A stretch of DNA of 64,000 bases from Opeltia flavorubescens (GCA_000442125.1 KE546970.1:1170667-1234666); one strand, 5' to 3'. Positions 33,211 to 44,946 are shown, numbered from the stretch's first letter. Notes: generated from the letters alone by a model not told the origin. Numbers and translations are program-made.

Positions 33211-33900
33211 ATGAATCACGATAGACGCACGATGCTAATAGAAGACGACTATGCGAGAAGAGAAGGCTCACCGCCAAGAATATCGTTCGATGGTAAGCGG
33301 TTCCCTTACCTGGTTCTCTCTGCTTTCAGACACCTTAGAGCAAGACTAGTTCATGACTAACGGCGACTGTAGACTACCTCTCGCTGTCAGAAATTACTTT
33401 TGAATGGGGGGATAGCTATGATGCCAAAGATTGGAGAAGACTCGGAGCCATCCTTGCCCCAACACTGATGGTCTGTTGAGCGACCAGCCTGTCCTCTGAG
33501 GCGCGGCTGATATCAGTCGTCTGGTCAGGTCGACTACAGTGAAATCAACGGGCACATGTGGGAGGCCATGTCCAGGGAAGAATTTGTGAGTATCATGAGT
33601 CACGTCGGATTTATGGGCGACCCGCTCGTGCACACGCAGCACCACATCGGTGCGTCCAAATGGCAGAAAGTATCAGAGGAGGAAGCAGTCGGATATCACC
33701 AACTGAGAGCGGCGCATCAGCGTTATACGACATCTGATCGCAGACTGGTAGAGAACAAAGGCCACGGATATGCAATGATCAAACATATCTATAGAAAGAT
33801 TGATGGAGAATGGAAACTTAGCGGTCTTCGTCCTACAGTTCGCTGGAATGAATTTGAAGCAGAAAGATTGTTTAGAGGCTTCAGACCTATCAATTCTTGA
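33211..33900 (+). CDS. Scytalone-dehydratase-like protein with altered active site
   Basis: NTF2-fold (SnoaL-like) dehydratase family. In DHN pathways these enzymes dehydrate scytalone and vermelone. Three exons: 33211..33292, 33373..33470, 33529..33900; introns 80 and 58 nt; 183 residues. Against my recollection of the rice-blast enzyme, the catalytic Tyr30/Asp31, Tyr50, His85 and His110 are kept (Tyr43, Asp44, Tyr63, His98, His123 here). Ser129 and Asn131 become Ala142 and Ile144 (KGHGYAMIKHIY). Family motifs WGDSYDAKDW, GYHQLR and HQRY confirm membership. The start is uncertain: in-frame ATGs at 33154, 33211 and 33232. The role could be an altered dehydration or cyclisation step. Confidence 0.88.
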
Positions 33901-35039
33901 TACGAATTCCTTTCATTCCACACATTGCTCAGCTTTATGATCTGGAGTCCTTGCTTGTCACCCCTAGGTTCATGAAATGCCCTCGGGATTACAGTACCTG
34001 ACTTGTGGTTTGAGTCTAACGAGATTGGAAGTCACTTGAAGCTTCACCGACTCGACATCTGATCTCTTCCGCAATAAGTGTTTCTCATCAACAGACATGG
34101 GGAATTCTGCATCCCAAAATTAAATTATCTATGCAAGTTGGAGAATTGTATTATTTTACATTGCCGAGGCTCATGTAAGATTACGCCAGGACCGAGGACG
34201 CAAGCAGTATGCGAGACCAAATGGCCGCATTGCATGTCTTGACGACACGGCATGAAGACCCGATTGTGACGTTCATGTCTCACCAGACATGATATGCACT
34301 CATCAAAATGGCTACAAACGGATACGCATTTTTAATGAATTCGTCCTACCTCCAATACGAAAATTTGCCCCACTCATGTTGTATGACATAATGATAATCA
34401 TACATCTGCATTCAAGCCCTCGTGGCCTGTGGCAGCGGTGAGCCGGTGAATCGGTATTGCCTGACCGAGATTTCTTCCGGATGAACCTGGCTGGAAATGA
34501 GATCTCAATTGGGCCCTCTAGATCTATCCGAACGGCGCGATGCGTCCCCGTTTTCAGCGTTCGCCGAAACGTGCACCAGCTGCCTCGCTAGAACCACTAC
34601 CAGGAAGAATTCTACCAGCAATGCTAAGCGCTTTCATTTCGAGCCCACGAAAGATGGCATCGCATTACTAAACTCCCGGGCTTGACCAAATCGTGCTATG
34701 GAAGTTGGGCAATACGACCGAACGGTCTCTCCGCTGCTCTCCGGAAGAGGCGTCACCATGCTTTTTAAATTGCTCGACCTCACAAAAATCGCACGGAGAC
34801 ATATTTTCCTGGCTCTGTACACTTCCAGGGTCTCGCCACCGTTAGATTGAGAAGCCTACTCCTAATTGAAAGGCCTCATTCATATCAGTCTAGCGTCCAG
34901 AAAGTCACCAATCCAGTCGAAAGCCATCTTTCATACAACCTATAAGATCTTATCCATAGATTTATCTCAACATCCGTTCACAATCGGCTTTTGTTTACTC
35001 CTACTCCTACAGCTTTACGGATTTCAGGGCGGCGGCGCT
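33901..35039. promoter_or_regulatory. Intergenic, monooxygenase promoter
   Basis: 1139 bp between tandem + genes. A 62-codon frame (34497-34685) and the upstream extension of the monooxygenase frame (from 34866, TTG) have no support. No other feature is seen. Confidence 0.45.
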
Positions 35040-37052
35040 ATGGCTGATCCAAATCCATATCCCAAGGTTGACTATGGGCACAATATTTCCTCTCCGGATG
35101 TGCTAATCATTGGTGCTGGCATTTCTGGTAATCCATCCTGGCTCACCTTGTCTTCGAGACTACACAGAAATCTTGACTTACACGACGAGTAAAGGAATCT
35201 GTACGGCTGCTGACATGATACGACACGGTTGCGGACGGAATTTTGTGATAATCGAAAAGGGAAACCAGGGTATGTTATCTGTGCATATGCATGAAGTACC
35301 CTCGATCTGTTCCAAGTCAAGACTACGGTCAAGCATTATGCCGCTCTCTACTGCTTTTTTGACCACAGGCTAACTGTGGCTCAGTTGGTGGATCGTGGAA
35401 TGACAACATCTACCCCGGCTGTTGCTGCGATGGTAAGTAAGCTGCTCTGCATCGCAACTGTGCTGCACGCTGACTGTTCTCGGGATATGAAGTACTCAGT
35501 CATCTGTACTCGTTCTCCTTTGAGCCAAACCCACACTGGACTCGGGAATATCCAGGTCAAGAGGAAATCCAGGACTATCTGATCCAGATTGCACACAAAT
35601 ACCAATTGTATCGTCACATACGCTTTAATTCAGCTGTCCAAGAGGCACGATGGGATGATGTCAAACATCGATGGCGGACTATTGTAAGACGGCTGGGAGG
35701 CGACGAAAAAGGACAAGGCGACACGTATTCGATGCAATCCGAATTTCTCGTGTCAGCTGTCGGACAGCTCAGTACACCCAAATACCCATCGTTCAAAGGC
35801 CTCCAATCCTTTGAGGGAACTACAATGCACTCGGCCCGATGGGACTGGAGCTACGACTTGCGTGGCAAGAATATTGGTATCATTGGTACGCACATTATGC
35901 TTAACATCCTCATGCGAATATTACTGAGACGATAAAGGGACTGGCGCAACGGCCGCGCAAATCGTACCGGAAGTGAGTCAGATATGTAAGAAACTTGTTG
36001 TGTTTCAAAGGACACCAGCATGGGTCATGCCCCGCCACGATGGGCCGATCAGTCGTACGAGACAGGAACTTTACAAGTGGATACCATGGATTCGGAGAAG
36101 GTACCGCGCGAGTGTGATGGATTTTCGAGAATCCACGTTTGATGCGGCTTTTGATCCAAGCAGCACGAAACACGAGGTGGTTAAAAGCATCTCCAGGCAG
36201 CATATGCTCGACCAGCTCCCAAGCCCTGACAGCGCGCCCCTCCGAGAGAAATTAACCCCTAATTATCCATTCAGCTGCAAACGTATCCTCGTAAGTGACG
36301 ACTACTATCCCGCATTGAATCAAAGAAACGTCATCCTGGAAACGGAATCGATAGACGAGGTGATATCGACGGGTGTCCGCATGAAAGACGGTACAATACA
36401 TGATCTTGACGTCTTGATTCTTGCCACTGGCTTCCGAACGACGGACTTCCTGTATCCCATGAAAATTTATGGCACCAACGGCTACCCCTTGGAAGATGCG
36501 TGGGCGGAGGGAGCATCGGCGTACCTCGGCATCACCGTTGATGGATTCCCCAACTTCGGCATGCTTTATGGTCCAAACACCAATCTAGCATACAATAGTC
36601 TGATCTTGCAAATTGAAGCCCAAAGTCTGTACATCAAAACATTGATCTCGGCTGTTCTAGGTGCAAAGCGGCGAGGCATGTCCTTGCAGCTACAGCCAAG
36701 GGCCGAAGTCATGGAGGCGTACAACAAAGAAGTGCAGTCACGGCTGGCGAACTCAACGTTTGCGGATCCAAATTGTACCTCTTGGTTCAAGGATCAGCAT
36801 GGGCGAATCACAACGAACTGGTGCGGCAGTGCGATCCAATATCAAGAGAGAGTCAACTCGGTCAATTGGACGGATTTCGATATCTCAGGCACGGCGGCCG
36901 ACGAATATAGGAATGCGGCTCCGACGAAATGGAAACGGGTGGTCGAAGAAACTCAGATTAGCGACAAGATGGCTATATTGAGCGGATTGGGGATACTCGG
37001 GATGGGTGCAGCAACGCTCTATCTAAGTCATATGTTTCTCTCCTGGATCTAA
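35040..37052 (+). CDS. Baeyer-Villiger-type flavin monooxygenase with C-terminal membrane tail
   Basis: Class B flavin monooxygenase using FAD and NADPH; it inserts oxygen next to a ketone or hydroxylates. Five exons: 35040..35127, 35195..35269, 35385..35432, 35493..35885, 35938..37052; introns 67, 115, 60 and 52 nt; 572 residues. Motifs: FAD-binding IGAGISG (residues 24-30), GGSWNDNIYPGCCCD, the BVMO fingerprint FxGxxxHxxxW (FEGTTMHSARW, from Phe177) and NADPH-binding GTGATAAQ (about 202). A hydrophobic C-terminus from GLGILGMGAATLYLSHMFL may anchor it in a membrane. It is in cluster context with PKS and SDR. A BVMO also occurs in dimeric naphthopyranone clusters such as viriditoxin (known); a similar role here is inference. 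Confidence 0.92.
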
Positions 37053-37550
37053 GGAGATACACTACTTGAATGCTCTTCTTTGATGCATATAGAATTAATT
37101 CTCGATATCTTCGTATTCATACTGTATCATAAGTGTGTGTTCTTTGTCTACACCGTTTTCCATTTCGGCAGATCGGTGTCCACGTGTCCGAGATCTCGAC
37201 TTCGCAGCTTGCATCTTCCTCAATAAAATAAATCCGTTCTTCAGCAGGAGGTCTTATCTGTTTTTGCGATTTCCTACTAAAAATTTTGGCGAATTCGTTT
37301 TTCTAGCATAGAAACTTACAGTTCGTGCCAAAAAAAACTCTCTGGAGCATAGCTTCCAGGAGACAGAAGCAAAGGGGCACAGAGCCATAAACTTCTTTAA
37401 CAGAATTTGGACGGACACGGCTCTAATATAGGATTTCAAATGCAGGATTCATTCATTATATCAAATATTTGCTAGACACAGATTATTCTCAATCAGACTA
37501 TATTCCCTTCAAGCAAGGCATCTTTAACCAACTCAGTCTGTCAAGCCATC
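37053..37550. other. Intergenic, convergent 3' ends
   Basis: 498 bp between the monooxygenase stop and the stop of the secreted-protein gene. It is relatively AT-rich, with no supported gene. Confidence 0.45.
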
Positions 37551-38724
37551 TCAAGAGAAGCGACTATAACCCCTCGGACCACAATACCCACTCGACGGCG
37601 CCGCCGCATCTGCCAACGCTGGCGGCGTCCCAAATCCAGTCTGATTATACAACGAACAGGTAGAGTTGGGGAAAAGCCATTTAGCACACGTTCTAAACGC
37701 TCACGTCAGCACTCAGTCTCAACCGTTTCAAGAATATAGCAACAGAGTCGGGGGTCAAGGGTAAAATCGCAAAAAAGGCATACCCTGGATCTCCACACAT
37801 ATCCTGCAAAGCACTCTCCTGATACGGTGCCACCTTAACTGGTGGTGCACACTGCTTGTTGAATATATTGTCCAGTCCGACTCCAATGCTAATGGCGTCT
37901 CCGACATGTGTCACCAGATCCGGTCCCTGGACCCCCAATGTGAGGGCCGCGTCGTAGACGCTGTGAATGAAATAGTGCATTTCCGGGGCCTTGAGGTCCA
38001 TATAGCGATGGATTTGAAATTGGGAAGCGCGACCTTCGTAGCGGGGGAAGTCAGAGGAGCTGCAGCCGAGTATGATGCCGAAATATTGGTAAAAGTGTGT
38101 AAGTAGTCTTTAGGCATGGTCAGAATGATTCACCGGAAAGGCACAGGGGGAAGTATACCGATATTGATTCGATTTCGTATCCCACGCTGGGATATCAGAT
38201 TTCAGAGCTGTCACTCCACCGCCGTCCAGAAAATTGATGGCTACAGCTTTCTACATTTCNTTGTCAGTTCTCTGTTTTCTCCTCCCCTTTGTATTCGCAA
38301 AACGAGGGATTTTTTCGTTTCAAAAAGATTTGAAAGACAGAATACTCACACCATCCCTATTGTTGCTCTTGTACGTCCCATTAAAATACGGCACCAGATT
38401 GATCTTCGTCACTTCCCCACACGGATCCCGATACACCGCATTTGGATCCAACACTCCACTCGCCTGGTACGTCCCATTCGGGTTCGCGGGCCAAAGATTC
38501 GGCAGAGGCGTGTAATCACCCGTGAAAGCGAGGTTTATAAGTTTGGAAATCCATGCGTATTGCGTGCTGTTGGAGGGGGTGTAGCGTTCGCAAATTGTAG
38601 AGCTACTATTGAGGACCTTGAGAGGAAGTGATACAATGACATTGGGGAGGAGATTGCATTTGTCCTGGGCGAGGGAGAGGGGAAGGAAGGAGAGGAGTAT
38701 GGGAAGGAAGGAGAGAAGNAGCAT
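37551..38724 (-). CDS. Secreted cysteine-containing protein of unknown function
   Basis: Four exons: 38724..38352, 38246..38159, 38107..37784, 37692..37551; introns 105, 51 and 91 nt; 308 residues. It begins with a signal peptide (MLLLSFLPILLSFLPLSLAQ). Motifs include FLDGGGVTALKSDIP, HFYQYFGIILGCSS, MDLKAPEMHYFIHSVY and a C-terminal CAKWLFPNSTCSLYNQTGFG. These resemble a family of abundant fungal secreted proteins I recall only as uncharacterised. One N (38719) lies in a CTN codon, which is Leu in any case; another (38260) lies in intron 1. The apparent stop at 37693 is the TAG of the last splice acceptor. It sits inside the cluster between monooxygenase and laccase; membership is not proven. 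Confidence 0.75.
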
Positions 38725-40043
38725 TTTGGTCAAGGAAATTTGGTAGGGGTGATATGGAAGGAACGAGTGGGCGTCAGGGTTGAGGGTTCGTACGCATTCA
38801 AGGGAGAGATCGAGACATTAAAAAGGTGATAGAAGGGAACTGATCGTGGATCATGCTGTACATTAGTGGCAACATTGAGACTCATCTTGAACACCAAGAC
38901 CGAGAAATCTGACTATTGATCTGAGGCTGGATCTCAAAAGGTACCATCTGCTCATACTTTACCCAATCCTTGACATCATACACACGGTCCATTGCCCCTT
39001 TCGAAGTCGGTCAATCTAAACAGCGAGATCTTGACAGAGTGAGCAGCCGAAGAAGCCGACGATTCCACTTACTTTTCGCGTGCAGACTTCCCTGAACAAC
39101 CGGCGACGAGCGAACCGAGAGAGATCTTGATTGAAAATTCCTAGCCTAGTGACCTACCAGATCGCCTCACGGCCACCGCGGCAAAACACACCATGTATCG
39201 ACCAGTATAGATTAAAATCCATGCTGTCAGCAATCCATCCAGACCGAGGATGAACAGAAACCGCAAGTGGAGATCAGACAAAAACAACCCTGGAATCAAT
39301 ACCCGCCAAACGCAACTCTCGGTCAACGAAGAAAAGAATTTTCCGAAAATCCCCAGACCCCGGTTCTGGTTTTCCAAGAAGAGAAAAGAAGAATCGAACA
39401 GCAAACACGTGGGGTCCCCATCCAGAGTGCCGGATTGCAGGTTGATAGATCCATGAGAAAAAAGGATCTCCAACGCGCACGCATAAAGAATGCATCCATC
39501 GGAGAATTTATTTTCTTACATACAACCTGCATATCATGCACCACACGTATGCACATGCAAAGACAATCACTCTCTGCCTGCCTTATCCAACCCAGAACCC
39601 AGTTTTCAGGTTCTGGTTCCAATCCCGGGAAACCTGTACATGGCATTACATATGTAATGCAGATGCGAGGATGACGAGCTGTTTGTGTAGGGATGGGGAT
39701 CGGATGGTTGTTCCCTTCCCCCCACCAAGTATGACAGCCCAACCACCACCATGTCGGAGATTTCGACGTACCGATAAGGCGGTGTGAGCGATCATGGTCT
39801 GAGCGTTTTTGATCTATGCTCCCCTGTCACTTTGTAGTTGTAGCGTCGATCAAGCATTATTGTTCATCGTTCTTGGATGGAAAGTCCTCACGAAAAAGTG
39901 AACAAGGTATGAGATAAAGTATGTAGATTAGAGATTACCAATCTAAGAGTATATACAATCCCCCCATTGATATCCCGTGTATATCAAAGCAATTCTATCA
40001 TTACTCGATTAAGTCGCCCTCTAAGCTCCGTCATCCAAACATC
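38725..40043. other. Intergenic between secreted-protein gene and laccase 3' end
   Basis: 1319 bp. Several overlapping frames at 39141-39787 on both strands lack domains, ATG-based consistency and splice support. I see no gene here. Confidence 0.45.
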
Positions 40044-42046
40044 TCACAACCCAGAATCTATTTGATTAGGAAGGTTGCTGTCTGTGAAAGTGGCCCAATC
40101 CCGGCAAACCTGGTATGAAGTTGAAGGTATATCCAGAGCCTTGATAGCCGCCGCATTCTCCAAGATATTGGCATACAAGCCACCGGACAGATGCCACGCA
40201 ATATGGCAATGGAACGGCCAAACGCCTGCATTGTCACTGTTCCATTGCAATACCAGATACCCACCTGCTGGCAATAGTTGGACGTCGCGACGTGCTGGAT
40301 TGCTTGGATTGACGATCTTCCCATTCCAACGGCCAGTCCCAGCCGCGAGTATATAAACCTCATGGCCGTGGAAATGCCAAGGATGGCTGGTAGGTGAATT
40401 ATTATTGAGTATAATTCTGACCGAACTGCTGGTGCCGACATTGTATATGTTCCGTTCTGGATGGTCGGGGAAAGACGTATTACCTGTCTTTGCAAGCAGC
40501 AATAAGGGGCTGTTATAGTCTCCTCGGAACGCCACACCATTGATTGTCCATTCTAGATGGCCCGTCGCATTGAGGTCGACCCCGACATTCATGTTAATCG
40601 TCTTGGCTGGTGGGGGTGGTGTTTCCTGCTTTGCTGGTGTCTGCGACGCCAAGTCATCATTGGAGCAGGGATCAGTTGTATCAACCTGCGCTGTTGAGTT
40701 GCGGCTAGGAACGCTGGTGCTGTTGGCATTCTCGTAATAGATGGCTGCCAAAGCAAGAGGCTGATTAGATGGTTCGGTACACCCGCCTTGTGCGAGATTT
40801 GCTCGCATCCAGTATGCATCTGTCGACTTCCCGGTACCATTCACCAAGACATCCGATCGCTGACCAACCTGCGGGAGCAATTAGCATATCGACGTGAGAA
40901 GATTGACTCTATGTTGACGTACTGCAAGAGTGACTACAGTCGCATCGTAGGGTCTGATAGGAACATTGTCGGTTGCGACGACAGTCATCACATGATTGTC
41001 AATACTGAACTTCTCAATGCCTTGTGTACCAGTATTCATCAAACGGAGGAGATGCGTCTTGCCACTCGTAAATTTGAATTTCGACACACCAGCATTATTT
41101 GTGCACTTGTTGGAGGTGGTCGATGTAGAGCAGTCAAAGTTCATCTTGCCGTTGATAAGATTATTATCCGAGGCGGGTCTGAATTTACTTGGATCAGTGC
41201 CCATCACGCCCTCAAGGATCTCAAAATAACCCCTGTGGTAATAGTCGTTGATTGCAACAGGACCAATGTCAATGTCATATTTGGCACTTGGGGGTCCGTG
41301 AATTATCATGGGACCCCAAAGCCCTTCTGCGTACTGGCTGGAATAATGCGCGTGGTACCAAGATGAACCATAAGGATTGGCCTGAAAGGAGTAGGTATAG
41401 GTGCTTCCAGGTGCAATAGGACACTGTGAAATTGAGGGAACACCATCGTATGCCTCGCTTTTATATTGCCTTTGCCCGTGCCAATGGATTGCTGTACCTT
41501 CGGGAGGGTTGGCAATGTTGTTATGGACGGTGACTTGGATGGTGTCGCCCCAATTTGCTTCGATCATAGGCTGGGTACAGGTCGTCAGCACCATTGAATT
41601 GACACTTGATCTTCATAGATCTGACTTACACCAGGATATTGACCGTTGATAAGTAAGCTTTCTTTCTCATATCCATCAGGGGCAACGATTCCACGTGCAA
41701 TCGCGAAGTCATAAGAACGGATCACGCCAGTGGTGGGAGCGTCATAGTAACCATCTGCGGTATATGCAGTCTTTGAACTGCCCCAAGGAAAGCCATTCAC
41801 CATGGGCTAGAATGCTTGTCAGCTAAAAGGTCTGCCATCGGTTGCATTTTTATAGGCATTTTACATTATTGGTGAGAAACGCAGGCAGCTTCGTCGCATT
41901 CAGAGTCCCCAGTTTATTACCACCTTTGCGGCTGTTGTTAGCTACAAAGCAGAGTAGGATGGACTTCAAATACCATTGGTGCTTTGCTGTGAAAGCGCCG
42001 CGATCAAGGCAGTAGTGCCATGGAGGAGCTTTGTGGCTATCGACAT
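40044..42046 (-). CDS. Secreted laccase-like multicopper oxidase
   Basis: Oxidises phenols by one electron with reduction of oxygen to water. Five exons: 42046..41974, 41923..41865, 41806..41630, 41570..40923, 40868..40044; introns 50, 58, 59 and 54 nt; 593 residues. Signal peptide from [20 protein letters not shown]. All four copper motifs are intact: HWHG at 132, WYHAHYSSQ (His176, His178), HPWHFHGH from 481 and HCHIAWH from 539 with the type-1 Cys540. The protein ends in DSGL, the conserved ascolaccase terminus that plugs the trinuclear site. The tiny first exons are inferred from the signal peptide and phase; an in-frame ATG at 42266 is rejected because it would bury the signal. Its likely role is coupling of naphthol monomers (inference). 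Confidence 0.9.
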
Positions 42047-43173
42047 CGCTACGCGTAGTGCGAGGACAGTACTGTGCAAAAGAGAAGTGGAGACTGACGA
42101 CTGAGGACAATCGTTCAAGGGAACAAGAGACTCTTATCCTTTTACAAGAGTCTAATTCTCTCCGCCGCTTGTGATAGCTGCGGGAGTCATGATGGAATGG
42201 ACACTGCAAGCTAGAAGTCGTGACTGAAGGCTGAAGTGACATATCTTGTAAGACTCCTTCGGTCATCGCTAGAGCCTCTAAGAGACAGGTGACAAGGTAA
42301 ACGAAAGGAACAGATCTCCGAGCCTAGTCTTACGGATCGGGAGATGAATCAAGGATTGACAGAGATTTCACGACCAGAAAAGGAAAGCGGCTGACAGAGG
42401 TTCGGCTGGATCAAAGGTCTTAGATCTCTTGGATCCAGGACCGACACTTTAAGAGACATATGGTAGTGAAATAGAGGGACATGGAAGGCGCTGGGTAAGA
42501 TAGAAAAAGGAGATTCCTCCGGATGATGCCGCATACCACGGATGGTACCTGAAAATCGACCGAGGGCTGCATATCGCCACTTCTAGGTTGACTCTGGCTC
42601 GTAGAGCATACAATATGGACATTGACAATAGGAGATCATGAATGTTTCAACATTCTCATAAGATGTTCAAGGCTACCGATACCGGGCCTCTTCAACAGAT
42701 GACGTTGAGACCGGACTTACGACCATGTAGTAGACGACCTTGAGATTCAAAATGAACTGTGTGGTCAAGCGGCCCAATTATGTTTCTGCTGCTCTGGATA
42801 TTGGAAGCCTAATTGATGGCTTCCGATGGGTTTGGACTCGGATGCGACACCCCAAAGAGCAGACTCATACATCCCGTAAGTTAACAGATACACAGTTAAA
42901 CGAGATGGAGGTTGAGATGAACGACTTACGCGCCATCGTTGGGAGCCTGCCGTAATTTAATGGCGCTGCCGCCAAACACGCCTTCCGTATTCTTGTAGGG
43001 CTCCGAAGGTACCTTCCTCTCTGCTCGTATTGATCTCTTTTGATGAGTTGTGACGCGTTTGTCGATTCGATCATTGTTGCCTTTCATGATACGATGACAT
43101 GTGCGAACTTCTTGGGTCGTATTTTTCATTATTGAGCTACTCGCTGCTCGTACTACGCGATTGAAAAGTTAAC
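42047..43173. promoter_or_regulatory. Intergenic, divergent promoter at right border of cluster
   Basis: 1127 bp between the divergent laccase and ARP4 starts. The frame at 42740-42955 has no domain. Nothing else is recognised. Confidence 0.45.
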
Positions 43174-44700
43174 ATGACCGCGACGCAGAGTAACAACGTT
43201 GCACCGAACGCTGCTGAGTACGGAGGTGGTATGTAAGGAACCCAATTCTCATTGACAGGTAAGAACCTGAGACTGACGGTCTAAGACGAGATCTCCGCGC
43301 TTGTACTTGACCCGGGCTATTCAGTCGTACGCGGTGGCTTCGCAGGAGAAGATGTTCCCAAATCTGTCGTGCCCTCCTTCTACAGTATCCTTCCTTCGGG
43401 TGATGGACGGAAGCACGTATATGGGGAGAACGCAATACATACACCATTGCCTAACGTCGATATCGGAAACCCTATTTCCAAGGATGGCTTTGTTGAAGAT
43501 TGGGACACAGCGACAAATCTATGGGAATATGCAATCACCTCCAGGCTCACTAATAGCAAACCTGGAAACCCCATGACCAATGGCCTGAACGACAAAACCG
43601 ACGAGCTGAAACAAGAGATGGAAGGCGTAGAGATGCAAGAAAGACCATTGGAAGAAAATCCATTGCTCATGACGGAAACGGGCTGGAATGCCGGCAAGGG
43701 CAGGGAGAAGCCCATCGAAATCGCCATCGAGAACTGGGGCGCTCCAGCTTTTTGGCTCGCTCGCAGCGGTGTCCTATCAGCGTAAGTCCTTCACCAGCCC
43801 CATCTCCCTTTCTATCTGATCTTGACTCTCGCCAGTTTTTCTGCCGGCAAAGCCTCCGCCCTTGTTGTCGACATCGGCGCCTCCTCCACATCCATCACCC
43901 CCGTCCACGACGGGATCATACTAAAAAAAGGCACCATCCGCTCCCCCCTCGCCGGCAACTACATCTCTGATCAGCTTCGCCTCATCTTCTCCACTTCCCA
44001 GCCGCCCATTCCCTTGACCCCGCATTACCTTATAAACAGCAAAACCCCCGTCGACGCCGGTGCCCCGTCCCAGGCCACTTACCGCTCCTTCGGCCCCAGA
44101 ACCGAACCCTCCAGCTCTTTTCGCGTCTTGCAAGAAGAACGCATCCTCACCGAATTCAAGGAATCCGTCGTCGCGGTCTGGAGCCCGGGCCGTCTAGGGG
44201 GCCACAACCCACAAGGCGGCACGAACCTTGACCTCGCGCGCACGCAAGCCGCTCGTCCCTTCGAGATGCCGGACGGGTACAACCAGATGTTTGGTGTCGA
44301 ACGCTATCGAGCTGTGGAGAGCCTTTTCGATGTCAAAACAGCGCTATCGGATGCTTCCCACCCTGCGCCTTCACCGAACCAAACATTACCGGCGCTGATA
44401 CAGCACTCGTTGTCGCAGGTCGATGTCGATATCCGGCCCCATCTACTGGCTAACATTATTGTGGTGGGCGGATCCTCGTTGATTTACGGTCTTAATGAAC
44501 GGCTGAAGCAGGAGCTGGAGGCGCTATATCCAGGTCCTAGAGTCAGAATATTTTCACCGGGGAATGTTGTGGAGAGGAAGTTTAGTAGCTGGATCGGTGG
44601 GAGTATATTGGCGAGTTTGGGCACTTTCCACCAGATGTGGATCTCGAAAAAGGAATACGACGAGCATGGGCCGGGGATTGTGGAGAAGAGGTGTAAGTGA
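43174..44700 (+). CDS. ARP4: Actin-related protein 4
   Basis: Nuclear actin-related subunit shared by NuA4, SWR1 and INO80 chromatin complexes. Three exons: 43174..43228, 43286..43781, 43836..44700; introns 57 and 54 nt; 471 residues. The first join gives [15 protein letters not shown], the typical ARP4 start. Other motifs: [57 protein letters not shown] and a C-terminus ending [10 protein letters not shown]. The actin-fold phosphate loops are recognisable. It marks the return to conserved housekeeping DNA right of the cluster. It converges with the nitrate transporter gene. Confidence 0.95.
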
Positions 44701-44946
44701 GTGCTTTACGAACGGGAAGTATTGTCTCCTTGTGGCTACAACATCGAATTAATCTCCCATCAAAGCCATGGGAAAGATTGCTGCCGCTGTAGAATTATTT
44801 ATTTGAATATCAAACCATTGCTCAGTCTTTTGACAACTTCGGTTTTTTTCACGCGTAGATCGGAATACATATAAACTCCCAAATGCAATCAATAGTAGCC
44901 GCCCACACAGTACATAACATAGATCATGAAATGCGCCCCAAAGGTT

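Noticed and set aside
34866-35039. Hydrophobic N-terminal extension of the monooxygenase
   Set aside because: It is in frame but starts from TTG with no ATG; the ATG at 35040 gives a normal N-terminus 20-odd residues before the FAD motif.
37693-37783. TAG at 37693 as the end of the secreted protein
   Set aside because: The TAG is a splice acceptor; the next exon adds a conserved cysteine-containing end.
39141-39787. Overlapping frames on both strands
   Set aside because: No domains, no consistent ATG or splice structure; typical noise of GC-balanced intergenic DNA.
41942-41973. 32-nt intron in the laccase using the nearer TTTGTAG acceptor
   Set aside because: Too short for a fungal intron; the acceptor 18 nt downstream (CGCAAAG) keeps the frame and gives 50 nt.
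21589-42046. Calling the cluster a standard DHN-melanin cluster
   Set aside because: The regulator is AflR-type without C2H2 fingers, a BVMO is present and the dehydratase lacks two substrate-binding residues. The family set fits only in part.
42047-42266. Laccase start at the ATG at 42266
   Set aside because: It would read through without the signal peptide. Splicing from the ATG at 42046 gives a proper signal sequence and a 50-nt intron with a CTAAC branch site.
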